Below, piece by piece: positions 1 through 8,812 of a stretch of DNA of 64,000 nucleotides. A model generated the notes under the pieces. The model did no database searches and had not been told where the DNA came from. It saw only the letters and a program-made list of their open reading frames with translations. The translations under genes were made by a program, and so were the position numbers. Origin of the DNA: Microbulbifer variabilis (GTDB lineage Bacteria; Pseudomonadota; Gammaproteobacteria; Pseudomonadales; Cellvibrionaceae); assembly GCF_020524905.1 (NCBI RefSeq), contig NZ_JAIVKI010000009.1:111905-175904 (forward strand), in the 5' to 3' direction. Position 1 is the first letter of the stretch. Each line of letters starts with the position of its first letter.

Positions 1-19
1 CGTCCTGTTGTACTGGTAA

Positions 20-262
20 TCAGGCAGCAGAGCGCTGATGAGTGAATCTGGTGGTTTGGTCCAGTGCGAAAGCTACATTTACCTTTTGATAAATTTGATC
101 TGATGAATTCTGAGAAACCATCCAGCCATCTTTGTTGAAGAGTTTGAAGCGGACCCTGTCCTCCAGGGTGGCTAGCAGTTTTTTTGTAATAGAAGCTAGG
201 GGGCAGGCATTTTTATTGGTCACAACATTCAGGAGGCTATGTCCTATTTTGTGACATTCCAA
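20..262 (-). CDS. Small hypothetical protein, 80 aa
   Basis: This is an open frame of 80 codons with an ATG start; an in-frame stop lies just upstream of that ATG, so the start cannot be moved further out. The product is mixed polar and hydrophobic, with no signal peptide, membrane helix or motif that I recognise. A weak purine-rich stretch precedes the start. It stands alone at the window edge, so its operon context is unknown. It could be a real small gene, the remnant of a longer one, or a chance frame. Confidence 0.3.
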   Translation of the reverse strand: MECHKIGHSLLNVVTNKNACPLASITKKLLATLEDRVRFKLFNKDGWMVSQNSSDQIYQKVNVAFALDQTTRFTHQRSAA

Positions 263-410
263 ATCATATCATCGTTTGCCAATCCCAACTGTCTCTGGTA
301 TTTAATGTTTCCTTAGCTGCAGCTTAGTAGAAGGAATAGTTGGCGCAGAGATATGGGAATATTGTGACGTTAAAAACACGCCTGCAGAAGAAATAGGGCT
401 ATGAATGGGG

Positions 411-1022
411 TTAGTTGATCAGGATTAGATGGTTGGGCAGCTCATCCTTTACGGCACTACTGGGGGCGGCCTCTTTTAGTAAGTCTCCACATTGTGCAAT
501 ACAGAGTAACAGCGCTTCTCCAGCCTTACCGCGCTTAAGCTCCCGCACAAATTGCTCAATGATGGTCTGCCAATCGTCATTGGAAACATGCTGAGCAAGG
601 CCGCGGTCTGCCAGTATCTCTACATAATGCTCCGCCTCACAGACAAAAATCAGCAAACCTAATCGATCTTGAGTGCTGTGCAGTTCTTGTTCCAGAAATT
701 GGCGGCGGGCCAGGTTTGAGGCTCGCCAGAATTTGATTTTCTTGGGCACCAGACGCATGGTAATCGGCCGCCAACGAAAGAACACTGCCAGAACGATAAA
801 CAGAACCCACTGAAGCAGGAAGGCTTGTTGAAAACTGAGCCACCAGGGCAGGAATTGAAAAAGCGGCGAGAACAATAGGGTTATGAAGGCGGCCCAAAGG
901 GTAGAAATATATAAATAGTTATCGGCTTCTCGCGCGACAATTGCCACTAGTTCCGCGTCGGTATGGGTTTCGACTTCCTTGATAGCCTCGGCCACCTGGC
1001 GTTGATAACTGCTACTTAGCAT
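411..1022 (-). CDS. TPM-domain membrane protein (second TPM gene of lemA operon)
   Basis: This is a TPM (TLP18.3/Psb32/MOLO-1) family protein of about 203 residues. Two hydrophobic segments lie near residues 35-80 (around FITLLFSP and WVLFIVLAVFF), followed by a soluble C-terminal half with the family-like segment RLGLLIFVCEAEHYVEILADR. The ATG at 1022 is preferred over the in-frame ATG at 1028 because a GGGAGGA box sits at the right distance only for 1022, and that ATG shares one base with the stop codon of the upstream TPM gene (TAATG junction). Translational coupling in the lemA-TPM-TPM operon is therefore likely. The biochemical role is not established for this subgroup; a role in membrane-protein or envelope quality control is inference. 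Confidence 0.8.
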   Translation of the reverse strand: MLSSSYQRQVAEAIKEVETHTDAELVAIVAREADNYLYISTLWAAFITLLFSPLFQFLPWWLSFQQAFLLQWVLFIVLAVFFRWRPITMRLVPKKIKFWRASNLARRQFLEQELHSTQDRLGLLIFVCEAEHYVEILADRGLAQHVSNDDWQTIIEQFVRELKRGKAGEALLLCIAQCGDLLKEAAPSSAVKDELPNHLILIN

Positions 1023-1780
1023 TACCATCCTCCCGAAGCACCTCCTCCGCCAAATCCACCACCTCCTCCACTAAATCCTCCCGTGCCGCCGCCGGAAAAG
1101 CCGCCACCAGAGTGCCCGGCACCGAAGCCGCCACTACCATAGTAGCCACCAAAGCGACCGCGCTTGTAGTTGCGACCATGAACTGGGGAGCTGAGGATTG
1201 AGCTGCCGAATAGATGGAGCATCACTAGTAATAGAAATAGCCCAACCACAATGGCCAAGCGCCGGTCTTTTTTGGTTTCCACCGGCTCAGCCACATACTC
1301 GTTCTTGGTGGCGGCAATGATGGAACTCACCCCGGCGTTAATTCCTTTGGCAAAATCGCCTTTCTGGAATTCTGGTAGCACCTTGGTTTGGATGATATTG
1401 GCTGATAGCGCATCGGTAAGCGCGCCCTCCAGGCCGTAGCCCACTTCAATGCGAACTTTGCGCTCCTTCGGTGCTATTAAGAAGAGAATCCCATTATTTT
1501 TCTTCTTCTGCCCCAGCTTCCATTCTCTCGCCAATTGGTTGGCATATTCCTCTATTGTGATCCCTTGAAGCTCGGGTAGAGTGGTCACTACCAGTTGATT
1601 GCTGCTTTCAGATTCATATTGCTGAATCAATTCTGTAAGTTTGTATCTCTCTTCGGCGGTCAGTAGTTCAGCTCTGTCCACTACTCGCCCGGATAGGGGG
1701 GGGATCTGCACTTCGGCCCACAGCACCATGGCCAGCAGCGATGTGATGAGCGTTATTAAGGTCAGAAAGGGGCGTGTCAT
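1022..1780 (-). CDS. YgcG-type TPM-domain protein with glycine-rich tail
   Basis: The product has 252 residues. A signal peptide covers residues 1 to about 22, a TPM domain follows at about 25-165 (VVDRAELLTAEE near the start, EVGYGLEGALTD later), a transmembrane helix sits near 175-195, and the C-terminal tail of about 50 residues is almost entirely Gly, Ser and Phe, ending GGASGGW. This is the YgcG architecture: a periplasmic domain with a membrane anchor and a low-complexity tail. It lies 17 bp downstream of lemA and overlaps the next TPM gene by one base, so the three form one operon. LemA-TPM pairing is widespread in bacteria; the function remains poorly defined. Confidence 0.85.
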   Translation of the reverse strand: MTRPFLTLITLITSLLAMVLWAEVQIPPLSGRVVDRAELLTAEERYKLTELIQQYESESSNQLVVTTLPELQGITIEEYANQLAREWKLGQKKKNNGILFLIAPKERKVRIEVGYGLEGALTDALSANIIQTKVLPEFQKGDFAKGINAGVSSIIAATKNEYVAEPVETKKDRRLAIVVGLFLLLVMLHLFGSSILSSPVHGRNYKRGRFGGYYGSGGFGAGHSGGGFSGGGTGGFSGGGGGFGGGGASGGW

Positions 1781-1797
1781 AAGGGATTCCCAGCTGC

Positions 1798-2412
1798 CTA
1801 TTGGAAGTTGACTTCCGGAGCCTTCTCAGCTCCCTCACTGGTAGCCTGGAAGGTTTCCCTAAGCGGCATATCCCGGTAGAGGAGCGCGTGCCAGATACGG
1901 CCGGGAAAAGTGCGAATCTCACGGTTGTAGCGCTGCACTGCCTGGATATAATCCCGGCGCGCCACGCTGATACGGTTTTCGGTACCTTCGAGCTGAGACT
2001 GCAAGCTGAGGAAGTTCTGGTTGGCTTTGAGGTCGGGGTAGCGCTCTACCACTAGCATCAGCCGCGACAGGGCGCTGGAGAGCTGTGTTTGTGCGGCTTC
2101 GAACTGCTGTAGTTTGGCCGGATCGTTGAGTAGATTTCCGTCCAGCTGTAGAGAGTTCACCTTGGCACGCGCTTCGGTAACGGCCTGGAGGGTCTCGCGT
2201 TCATGCCCGGCGTAGGCTTGAACAGTTTTAACCAGGTTGGGTACCAGGTCTGCGCGGCGTTGGTACTGATTCTCCACCTGGGCCCAGGCAGCTTTCACCT
2301 GCTCGTCATAGGTGGGGATATTGTTGATGCCGCAGCCACTGATAAAGCTTGCCAGCAGACACAGCAGGGTGCAGCGCCAGATTGGCAGGCTGCCGCCGGT
2401 CGCAGAGGTCAT
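1798..2412 (-). CDS. lemA: LemA family lipoprotein-like membrane protein
   Basis: This is a LemA-family protein of about 204 residues, predicted to be an N-terminally anchored periplasmic helical bundle. The start at 2412 is chosen over the far upstream codon because it has an AAGGAT box 8 nt away and places a signal segment ending LLASFISGCG, a plausible lipobox, directly at the N terminus. Family hallmarks are NNIPTYDEQVKAAWAQVENQYQRR at the start of the domain, then RADLVPNLVKTV, and RYPDLKANQNF in the middle. It is the first gene of the lemA-TPM-TPM operon. Its start lies 87 bp from the divergent yaeQ gene, so the two promoters share this gap. Confidence 0.9.
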   Translation of the reverse strand: MTSATGGSLPIWRCTLLCLLASFISGCGINNIPTYDEQVKAAWAQVENQYQRRADLVPNLVKTVQAYAGHERETLQAVTEARAKVNSLQLDGNLLNDPAKLQQFEAAQTQLSSALSRLMLVVERYPDLKANQNFLSLQSQLEGTENRISVARRDYIQAVQRYNREIRTFPGRIWHALLYRDMPLRETFQATSEGAEKAPEVNFQ

Positions 2413-2498
2413 GCGGAATATCCTTAATCTTCCGTGCACCAACCAAGAATAGTCCGCCTTAGTTGCAGTGCTAAAGGTGGCGTAGAGATGGAGCCGAA

Positions 2499-3035
2499 AT
2501 GGCACTAAAAGCAACAATTTTCAAAGCCAAGGTGCAAATAGCCGATATGGATCGCGACTACTACGCTGAGCATCAGCTCACTTTGGCGCGACACCCTTCG
2601 GAAACGGATGAGCGCATGATGGTGCGCTTATTGGCGTTTGCACACAATGCGTCCGATGCATTGGAGTTTACCCGAGGTCTCTCCTCTGATGAGGAGGCGG
2701 ACTTGTGGCAAAAGAACCTCAGTGGAGAGATTGACCTTTGGATAGAAGTGGGTCTTCCCGCCGAGGAGCGTTTGCGTAAAGCCAGCAACCGCGCCGGACA
2801 GGTTTTGGTATACAGTTACGGGCGGCGAACTGCGCCGGTCTGGTGGCAAAAGCTGGAAAGTCAGCTCGAGCGTTTTGAAAACCTCAGGGTTTACCATCTC
2901 GCCGCTGATACCACCGAGCAACTGGCGCAGATGGCCGAACGCAATATGGATTTCAGTATCACCATTCAAGATGGCCATATTTGGCTGGCCGATAACAATC
3001 ACAATACGGAGATTACTCCGCAAATCTGGAAATAG
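2499..3035 (+). CDS. yaeQ: YaeQ family protein
   Basis: This 178-residue protein has the YaeQ family size and its usual N terminus (MALKATIFKAKVQIADMDRDYY). The central segment TDERMMVRLLAFAHNA and the later LWIEVGLPAEERLRKAS are also typical. The YaeQ fold resembles PD-(D/E)XK nucleases and keeps the D/E pattern, but no activity is firmly established. It is followed after 14 bp by yajQ on the same strand, so the pair is probably co-transcribed. The start is fixed by the conserved N-terminal sequence. Confidence 0.9.
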   Translation: MALKATIFKAKVQIADMDRDYYAEHQLTLARHPSETDERMMVRLLAFAHNASDALEFTRGLSSDEEADLWQKNLSGEIDLWIEVGLPAEERLRKASNRAGQVLVYSYGRRTAPVWWQKLESQLERFENLRVYHLAADTTEQLAQMAERNMDFSITIQDGHIWLADNNHNTEITPQIWK

Positions 3036-3049
3036 GAGCAGAGAAATTA

Positions 3050-3532
3050 ATGCCTTCTTTTGACATTGTATCTGAAGTGGATAAGCACCAGCTAACCAAC
3101 GCTGTAGATCAGGTAAACCGTACTGTCACCAATCGCTTTGACTTTAAAGGTGTGGATGCGGAAGTGGAGATGAGCGATTTTTCCCTGGTGGTGCGCGCTG
3201 AAGCCGATATGCAGGTAGATCAAATGGTGGATTTGCTGCGCGGTGCTTTGATCAAGTGTGATATTGATCCACTAGCGATGGACGTGGGTGAAAAAGAGCA
3301 GTCTGGCAAGCAGGTTAAAGTGGGTGTAACCCTAAAAAATGGCCTAGACAAAGAATTGTCAAAAAAAATCGTTAAGCTAATCAAAGATGAAAAGCTCAAG
3401 GTGCAGGCTGCTATTCAGGGTGATCAGGTGCGGGTTACCGGTAAAAAACGCGATGATCTGCAGCAGGTGATTGCCCTTCTGCGTGGCAAAGAGTTGGAGC
3501 AGCCGCTGCAATTTAACAACTTCCGTGATTAA
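3050..3532 (+). CDS. yajQ: YajQ family nucleotide-binding protein
   Basis: This 160-residue protein belongs to the YajQ/UPF0234 family, in which some members bind cyclic di-GMP and act with a transcription factor; others have been linked to RNA or nucleotide binding. The N-terminal signature is complete (PSFDIVSEVDKHQL, then RFDFKGVDAE), and the C-terminal half has VRVTGKKRDDLQQVI and ends LQFNNFRD, as in the family. It is cytosolic with no membrane segment. GGAGCAGAG lies just upstream of the ATG. It sits between yaeQ (14 bp) and a GTG-started secreted protein gene (11 bp), so it may be in a longer run. Confidence 0.93.
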   Translation: MPSFDIVSEVDKHQLTNAVDQVNRTVTNRFDFKGVDAEVEMSDFSLVVRAEADMQVDQMVDLLRGALIKCDIDPLAMDVGEKEQSGKQVKVGVTLKNGLDKELSKKIVKLIKDEKLKVQAAIQGDQVRVTGKKRDDLQQVIALLRGKELEQPLQFNNFRD

Positions 3533-3543
3533 TTGGTTCTTCA

Positions 3544-4479
3544 GTGATTAAACGTTTTCTCTTCAGTTTTGCTTTTGTGTTGCTCTCGCCTCTGGCGGCG
3601 GCAGTGGAAATTACCCCCGCAAAGCTGCGTGCCAGCTATTGGGTGGATAACAGCGAAGGGCTGGATATTTCAGGTCTGAGCTTTTGTGCTGGCAAGTTGT
3701 TGGCGGTTTCCGACAAGAACTCTGGGGAGATTTACGCTTTGACACTGGATGGCGGTCGCGCCGAGTTGCGCTCCCATCTACTTCTCGCTGATCTGGGCAT
3801 CCCCAGTAAGGATCAGGCGGGGAGTTTATGGGTCGCCTTTACCGAGTTCTTCCGGCCTGCTGGCGAGTTGGACTTTGAGGGTATCAGCTGTGCTGATGAC
3901 ACCATCTATCTTGTGAGTGAGCATTACAATCGTATCGCCAGCGTGGATGCTCGGGGCAGCGCGAATTGGCACGAGCATATCTGGTCAACAAAAGCCAGGG
4001 CACAGGGCTATCTGCAAAAGCCCAACGCTTCCAGTGAAGGGCTGGTTAAGGCCGGTAATACCTTTTGGGTGGCAATGGAGCGCGATCCCCGTGGTTTACT
4101 GCGGCTCAACGCCAAGGGCGAGGTCAGAACATTTAACCTGCCGCCGGTTTCTGGCCTGGACTTTTACGGGCGCTCAGAAGACCTGACCGGTCTCGACTAC
4201 TATGACGGAGCCCTCTTCACCCTGGAGCGCAATGCCCACGCTGTGTGTCGAAGGGAGCTCACAAGTCTAAAGGCTCAGTGGTGTGTGGATTACCGCACAA
4301 TAGAGGAGTCTCCCGAGCGGATTTATGAAGAAACCCGTTATGGCAAGGGAGAAGGCTTAGCTGTCAATTCCCAAGGTATTTTCGTTGTGTTGGATAATAA
4401 TAATGTCGGCCGTGCACAGGCACCGGAAGATAAGCGCGCCCTATTGCTGCATCTAGCCTTCCCTGATAGTAATCCTTAG
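3544..4479 (+). CDS. Secreted esterase-like/phytase-like beta-propeller protein, copy 1
   Basis: This is a 311-residue exported protein with a signal peptide of about 20 residues (FLFSFAFVLLSPLAAAV). The rest looks like a beta-propeller of the phytase-like 'esterase-like activity' type: repeated short blocks such as ISGLSFCAGKLLAVSDK, FEGISCADDTIYLVSEHYNR, GLDYYDGALFTLERN and GEGLAVNSQGIFVVLDNN. Four cysteines are regularly placed, including ISCAD and WCVDY. The start is GTG at 3544. It is a close paralogue of the next gene. I cannot say what it hydrolyses or binds. The family call is from motif rhythm and is moderate. Confidence 0.75.
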   Translation: MIKRFLFSFAFVLLSPLAAAVEITPAKLRASYWVDNSEGLDISGLSFCAGKLLAVSDKNSGEIYALTLDGGRAELRSHLLLADLGIPSKDQAGSLWVAFTEFFRPAGELDFEGISCADDTIYLVSEHYNRIASVDARGSANWHEHIWSTKARAQGYLQKPNASSEGLVKAGNTFWVAMERDPRGLLRLNAKGEVRTFNLPPVSGLDFYGRSEDLTGLDYYDGALFTLERNAHAVCRRELTSLKAQWCVDYRTIEESPERIYEETRYGKGEGLAVNSQGIFVVLDNNNVGRAQAPEDKRALLLHLAFPDSNP

Positions 4480-4663
4480 GGCCTTCAACCATTATCTTTA
4501 TGACGGCAAAGTGAAATGCAATTTTTGTCATAGGCGCTGTCGCGCTTGGGTTTTTTCTTTTCAGGGCTGAGGCGGCACTAAGATCGTAGTTAGTGTTCGC
4601 ACCTGAAAAAAATGTTCCTAATGCAATATCGCCTCTTGTCTTAGCCTTGTAACAGGATTGACT

Positions 4664-5602
4664 GTGATTAAGCGCTTCCTCTTTAGTGTGGTTTTTTTAC
4701 ATTTGTCATCCCTGGGGATGGCTGCAGAAATTATTCCCGCCAAGAAACTCAATCATTACTGGGTAGATGCCAGTGCAGGACTGAGCATTTCCGGTTTAAC
4801 TTTTTGTGATGGCAAGCTTTTTACAATTTCCGATAAAAAATCAAAAGAGATTTATGAGATTGTAGTGGCAGGGAGGCACGCGAAATTGGTGCCTTATTTG
4901 ACTATCTCAGGGCTTGGTACTCCTCAAAAAGATAAGCCCACAAACTTTTGGCACTTTCTACTGGAGCTTACCCGGCCGGCCGCGGCAATGGACTTTGAGG
5001 GGATCAGCTGTGCAGATAATAATTTTTATTTGTTGAGCGAGCGCTACAACCGTATTGCAGAAATAAATATGCAAGGTGAAGGGCGCTGGTTGGAAAATAT
5101 GTGGTCGTCGACAGCCAAGGCTCAGGGTTATTTAAAGGGATATAACCTTTCAGGCGTGGGCTTGCAGAAGATCGGCGATGATTTCTGGATTGCTATAGAG
5201 CGCGATCCCCGCGGTCTGGTGAAGATCGGCCCGAAAGAGAGCGTACAAATCTTCAAGCTGCCGCCAGTCGCAGGTTTGAATTTTCGCGGACAAACTGAAA
5301 ATTTAGCGGCTCTCTATTACTATGATGGTGCTCTGTTTACCCTCGAACCAAATGGTTACGCGGTATGTCGAAGGGAGTTGCCAAGCTTGAAAGCGCAGTG
5401 GTGTCTTGATTATTGGGATCAGGAAAACTCCTCTGAACTCAGGTACGAAGTGTCCCGTACTGGGGGCAGAGGCGATGGGTTGGCTGTGAGTGAGCAGGGT
5501 ATTTTTATCGTGTTTGACAACGATAATATTAGCCGCATCCATGACCCTCAAGATCGGAGAGGGCTTCTGTTACAACTGGCTTTCCCCGAGGTGGAGCAGT
5601 AG
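4664..5602 (+). CDS. Secreted esterase-like/phytase-like beta-propeller protein, copy 2
   Basis: This is a tandem paralogue of the preceding gene, about 312 residues. It has the same signal peptide pattern and shares the blocks GLSISGLTFCDGKLF, FEGISCADNNFYLLSERYNR, IERDPRGLV and YYDGALFTLEPN. The GTG at 4664 is chosen over the TTG at 4658 because it gives the same VIKRF start as copy 1 and lies 7 nt after AACAGGA. The 184-bp gap between the copies suggests separate promoters. Copy 2 is more AT-rich in codon choice than copy 1 (many TTT, AAA and AAT), which suggests that it diverged after duplication. Its stop codon abuts the GTG of the next gene. Confidence 0.75.
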   Translation: MIKRFLFSVVFLHLSSLGMAAEIIPAKKLNHYWVDASAGLSISGLTFCDGKLFTISDKKSKEIYEIVVAGRHAKLVPYLTISGLGTPQKDKPTNFWHFLLELTRPAAAMDFEGISCADNNFYLLSERYNRIAEINMQGEGRWLENMWSSTAKAQGYLKGYNLSGVGLQKIGDDFWIAIERDPRGLVKIGPKESVQIFKLPPVAGLNFRGQTENLAALYYYDGALFTLEPNGYAVCRRELPSLKAQWCLDYWDQENSSELRYEVSRTGGRGDGLAVSEQGIFIVFDNDNISRIHDPQDRRGLLLQLAFPEVEQ

Positions 5603-6196
5603 GTGGTGGTCGAAAAGTTACCTGCCTTATTAGAGGAAATTCGCGCTTGTCGTCTTTGTGAGGATCATCTGTCCTTAGGGCCCAATCCAGTGCTACGTGC
5701 AGCGGCCTCTGCGCGTCTGTTGATTGTCGGACAAGCGCCTGGGACTAAGGTCCACGCTACTAGCATTCCTTGGAACGACCCCTCCGGTGATCGCCTACGG
5801 GAGTGGTTGTCGATTGATAGATACACCTTCTATGACGAATCCCAGATCGCCATTATCCCCATGGGTTTCTGCTATCCGGGGCGTGGTAAGGGGGGCGATC
5901 TGCCGCCGCGTCCCGAGTGCGCTGTAACCTGGCACAAGCGCCTGCTGCAACAGTTGCCTCACTTGCAACTCACACTGTTGGTGGGACAATACGCCCAGCG
6001 CCACTACCTGCCTCACTGGTATGGCAACATTACTGAGAATGTGCGCCATTACCGCGATGCCCTGCCAGCAGGGTATTTCCCCTTGCCGCACCCCAGTCCA
6101 CGCAATACGTTATGGCTGCGGCGCAGGCCCTGGTTTGAGGAAGAGGTAGTGCCCGAGTTGCAAAAATACGTAAAAAAGATTTTGAAGGTCAGATAA
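5603..6196 (+). CDS. Uracil-DNA glycosylase superfamily protein
   Basis: The 197-residue product matches the UDG superfamily (COG1573-like) and not Ung itself. It has an N-terminal CRLCEDHL, motif [21 protein letters not shown], a central [20 protein letters not shown] segment and a C-terminal HPSPRNTLW. Four cysteines are present in total, but their spacing is not the clear Fe-S pattern of family 4 enzymes. Members excise or bind uracil or other damaged bases; the exact substrate is unknown. The GTG start follows the previous stop directly. Its TAA overlaps the ATG of ung by one base, which implies translational coupling of two glycosylases. Confidence 0.8.
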   Translation: MVVEKLPALLEEIRACRLCEDHLSLGPNPVLRAAASARLLIVGQAPGTKVHATSIPWNDPSGDRLREWLSIDRYTFYDESQIAIIPMGFCYPGRGKGGDLPPRPECAVTWHKRLLQQLPHLQLTLLVGQYAQRHYLPHWYGNITENVRHYRDALPAGYFPLPHPSPRNTLWLRRRPWFEEEVVPELQKYVKKILKVR

Positions 6197-6918
6197 TGCC
6201 GGTTCCAGACAGAGTTAAGATTCACCCCTCCTGGTACGATGTGTTGGGCGAGGAGTTCAAGAAGCCCTATATGGCCGAGTTGCGCCAGTTTTTACGGGGA
6301 GAAAAAGAGGCTGGCAAGCATATCTATCCACCTGGTGGGCAGATCTTCAACGCCTTTAACTCCACCCCATTTGATCAGGTGAAAGTAGTGATTCTGGGGC
6401 AGGACCCCTATCACGGTGTGGGTCAGGCGCACGGCTTGTGTTTTTCTGTTATGCCCGGTGTGCGTATCCCGCCATCGTTACAAAATATTTACAAAGAATT
6501 GCACTCTGATATGGGGATACCCCCAGCGCACCACGGTTGTCTACAACCCTGGGCAGAGCAAGGAGTACTGTTGCTCAATGCCACCCTCACGGTAGAGGAC
6601 AGCAAGGCCGGTGCCCACCAGGGTCGCGGTTGGGAGCAGTTTACCGATGCCGCTATCCATAAACTGGCGGAAGAGCGCGAAGGCCTAGTGTTTGTACTTT
6701 GGGGTAGTTACGCGCAGAAGAAAGGCGGGTTTATCGATCGCAATAAGCACCTGGTACTACGCGCCCCTCATCCGTCCCCCCTCTCAGCCCACCGTGGTTT
6801 TTTTGGCACCAAACCTTTCTCTCAAGCGAATCACTGGCTACAAGAGCGCGGTGAGAAGCCCATTGAATGGGCCCTGCCTGAGGCGAATCAGTTAAAAAGA
6901 GTTGCTGTAGAAGTCTAA
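6196..6918 (+). CDS. ung: Uracil-DNA glycosylase (family 1)
   Basis: Ung removes uracil from DNA after cytosine deamination or dUTP incorporation and starts base-excision repair. The 240-residue length is slightly above the usual 225-230. Motifs are complete: [18 protein letters not shown] with the catalytic Asp, the substrate-binding LLLNATLTV, and the DNA-intercalation loop [13 protein letters not shown]. The start ATG overlaps the stop of the upstream UDG-superfamily gene, so the two are read from one message. A strong hairpin about 45 bp downstream probably ends the transcript. Confidence 0.97.
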   Translation: MPVPDRVKIHPSWYDVLGEEFKKPYMAELRQFLRGEKEAGKHIYPPGGQIFNAFNSTPFDQVKVVILGQDPYHGVGQAHGLCFSVMPGVRIPPSLQNIYKELHSDMGIPPAHHGCLQPWAEQGVLLLNATLTVEDSKAGAHQGRGWEQFTDAAIHKLAEEREGLVFVLWGSYAQKKGGFIDRNKHLVLRAPHPSPLSAHRGFFGTKPFSQANHWLQERGEKPIEWALPEANQLKRVAVEV

Positions 6919-6961
6919 TAGCAAATATCCCTTCGATAAAAATCACTTCTCAAAATACAAT

Positions 6962-6998
6962 CCCAGCTTACGACCTTTAAGGGTAAGCTGGGCATATT
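6962..6998 (+). terminator. Probable intrinsic terminator after ung
   Basis: A 9-bp perfect stem (CCCAGCTTA at 6962-6970 pairing with TAAGCTGGG at 6984-6992) encloses a 13-nt loop and is followed by the T-rich run ATATTTTGT. It lies just downstream of ung in an otherwise gene-free stretch. Confidence 0.65.
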
Positions 6999-7258
6999 TT
7001 GTCAATTAAGCTGAACTATATTGATAAGCGTTTGACATTTGTTTGAACGCAGCTATTCCACCTGTGTGTTTATGCGTCTAAAAGACTCTCACGAACAAAT
7101 TGATAGTTGCTGGTTTTATAGGCTGTCTATAATTGTTTTGGTTTAAAGTTATATGCTTTTTTAATAAGAGATTTTCTTTTTTTTAATTTCTTTTACGATG
7201 GATGGCTGTATGTAAAGTTTTTTTCGATATCTGTTATCTTAAGTGGGAGAGGCTGCAA
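6999..7258. other. AT-rich non-coding gap upstream of orphan gene
   Basis: Between the ung terminator and the GTG start at 7259 I see no convincing gene. The stretch is AT-rich with several T and A runs. It probably holds the promoter of the orphan gene, but I cannot assign -35 and -10 boxes with confidence. Confidence 0.5.
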
Positions 7259-8083
7259 GTGCTGCTAGTATTGACCAATTTTATTGATTCTCTGATGGAT
7301 TTCCTCTCGGCTCCATTTGTGGAGGCCTTTCTCACTGCAACTTTTATTGGCTCTGGAGCAGTTTTAAAGAAAAAGGTTGATACAAAAGCTTTCAAAAATT
7401 TATGGGGTAAGTTTCTTGGTGAATCTGACTCTGAAATTCATGTAGTGCTTCCTCTGATAAGGCAAAAAACACTTTTTTCTGAAATTACCAATAAGCAAAG
7501 TAAGATTCCGAATAATGTATTGTTTTTGCCCTATGATGAGGCTCTTGGGATACAGCTTTTAAAGGATGCTATTGAAAAAGCATATCCAAAGAGAAAAGTA
7601 ATTTTTCATGATTCCAGAAACTTTGTTGGTGATCATAAGAGCTTTATTTGTGTTGGTGGGCCAGCTGTAAATGTTGTTAGTCGTGATTTGTTACTTACCA
7701 GGAAGATAGATGCAAAATTTAAGATGGATTTCTTGGGGCGTTTTGCTGTTGATGAGGTTGATGAAAGTTTATACAAAACGAATACCTTAAAAGGGTCAAT
7801 TACTGACGATTACGGATTTATCTTTTTCACTCAGAACCCTTACCATAAAGGCAGCTGTGTATGCTTGGTTTTTGGTATATGGTCCCATGGGACTTATTCG
7901 GCAGTGCAGGCTTTGTGTCAGAAGGGAAAACCTTTAAAGGAGTTGGTTAGATACCTGAAAGACAATAAGTCTCTATTTGCGGTCACCAAATCTACGGTTA
8001 GGGGGATGGTGACAGGGTTTCCATCCGTAGAGAAATTGAGAAAGATAGAGGCGCATTGCCAAGCTTCAGCCGATTCTACTTGA
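7259..8083 (+). CDS. Membrane-anchored protein of unknown function (orphan)
   Basis: I do not recognise this family. From the preferred GTG at 7259 the product has about 274 residues; GGGAGAGG lies 7 nt upstream of that GTG, whereas the ATG at 7202 has no such box and would add an odd N terminus. A single hydrophobic segment near residues 12-32 is followed by a cytosolic-looking alpha/beta domain. Striking blocks are FICVGGPAVNVVSRDLL, TDDYGFIFFTQNPYHKG and CLVFGIWSHGTYSAVQAL, which resemble nucleotide- or sugar-binding loops of a Rossmann-like fold. Codon use is clearly more AT-rich than in neighbouring housekeeping genes, suggesting recent acquisition. It lies next to two paralogous membrane proteins on the opposite strand. 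Confidence 0.7.
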   Translation: MLLVLTNFIDSLMDFLSAPFVEAFLTATFIGSGAVLKKKVDTKAFKNLWGKFLGESDSEIHVVLPLIRQKTLFSEITNKQSKIPNNVLFLPYDEALGIQLLKDAIEKAYPKRKVIFHDSRNFVGDHKSFICVGGPAVNVVSRDLLLTRKIDAKFKMDFLGRFAVDEVDESLYKTNTLKGSITDDYGFIFFTQNPYHKGSCVCLVFGIWSHGTYSAVQALCQKGKPLKELVRYLKDNKSLFAVTKSTVRGMVTGFPSVEKLRKIEAHCQASADST

Positions 8084-8248
8084 GTTTCCTGTTGTAGGGT
8101 GATTCAGGAGGGGGAATTCGTTTTGGTTCTATTCTTTTCTGACTCTTTGCCTATCTTGCATTGTGATGAGTAAGTATGCGGTCTTTACCCCATTTACTTC
8201 TGAGTCATAGAGGATAATGGCGGGGTACCTGTGGGAATAATTTTCCAT

Positions 8249-8812
8249 TTAACGGCGCCTTCTTGATCGAATAGGATGTAATTGACTGTCCTCTTTTTTT
8301 TCAACAGACTTCCAAAGCGGTCGCATCAATAGTCTGGCGAATGCGAATCCCACAAAAAATATATTACAAATATAAGCCAGGAAGTAGGGTCCAAACTCCC
8401 TTTCAAAGAATATTCCTGCGGCATTTAGGGTGCTTATTATGACCACGGAACAGGCTATACCAAAGAGTCCGTAGTAGGTAATTCGCATTATGGTTGAGAC
8501 AAACTTAAAGTGCCTTTTCCTCCAAAGATAAATGATAAATCCTGTGGTGGCTACACCCATCAAGGCACTGCTGATAGACCACACATATCCCGGCTTGATA
8601 TGAAAATTTAACATGGCAAGTGAGAGTGCTGCGAGCAGGGCGCTAAACAGGCTGATATAGACAATCATGGCAAGAGATACGACATGTCCCCTGGAGATAG
8701 TTTCCACCTTTCGTGACTGAAATGTTGCGACCATCGCTGCAAATCCCGCCAAAATGATAGCGATTTCTATAATATGAAGCAGCTGATCAATTTGTCCCGA
8801 CAGTTTATCCAT
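8249..8812 (-). CDS. Multi-pass membrane protein, paralogue A
   Basis: This is a 187-residue protein with about five predicted membrane helices (starting near IIEIAIILAGFAAMV, then LAMIVYISLFSALLAA, SSALMGVATTGFIIYLW, YYGLFGIACSVVIIS and YFLAYICNIFFVGFAFARLL). The tail is strongly basic (RSRRRR). No family is recognised. It is a clear paralogue of the protein at 9000-9548, with shared blocks LLAAL/F, IIYLWRKR/IKKR and EREFGPYFLAY/NKEYGPYFLSF. The two genes point the same way, 187 bp apart, and converge on the orphan gene at 7259. Function unknown. Confidence 0.7.
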   Translation of the reverse strand: MDKLSGQIDQLLHIIEIAIILAGFAAMVATFQSRKVETISRGHVVSLAMIVYISLFSALLAALSLAMLNFHIKPGYVWSISSALMGVATTGFIIYLWRKRHFKFVSTIMRITYYGLFGIACSVVIISTLNAAGIFFEREFGPYFLAYICNIFFVGFAFARLLMRPLWKSVEKKEDSQLHPIRSRRRR

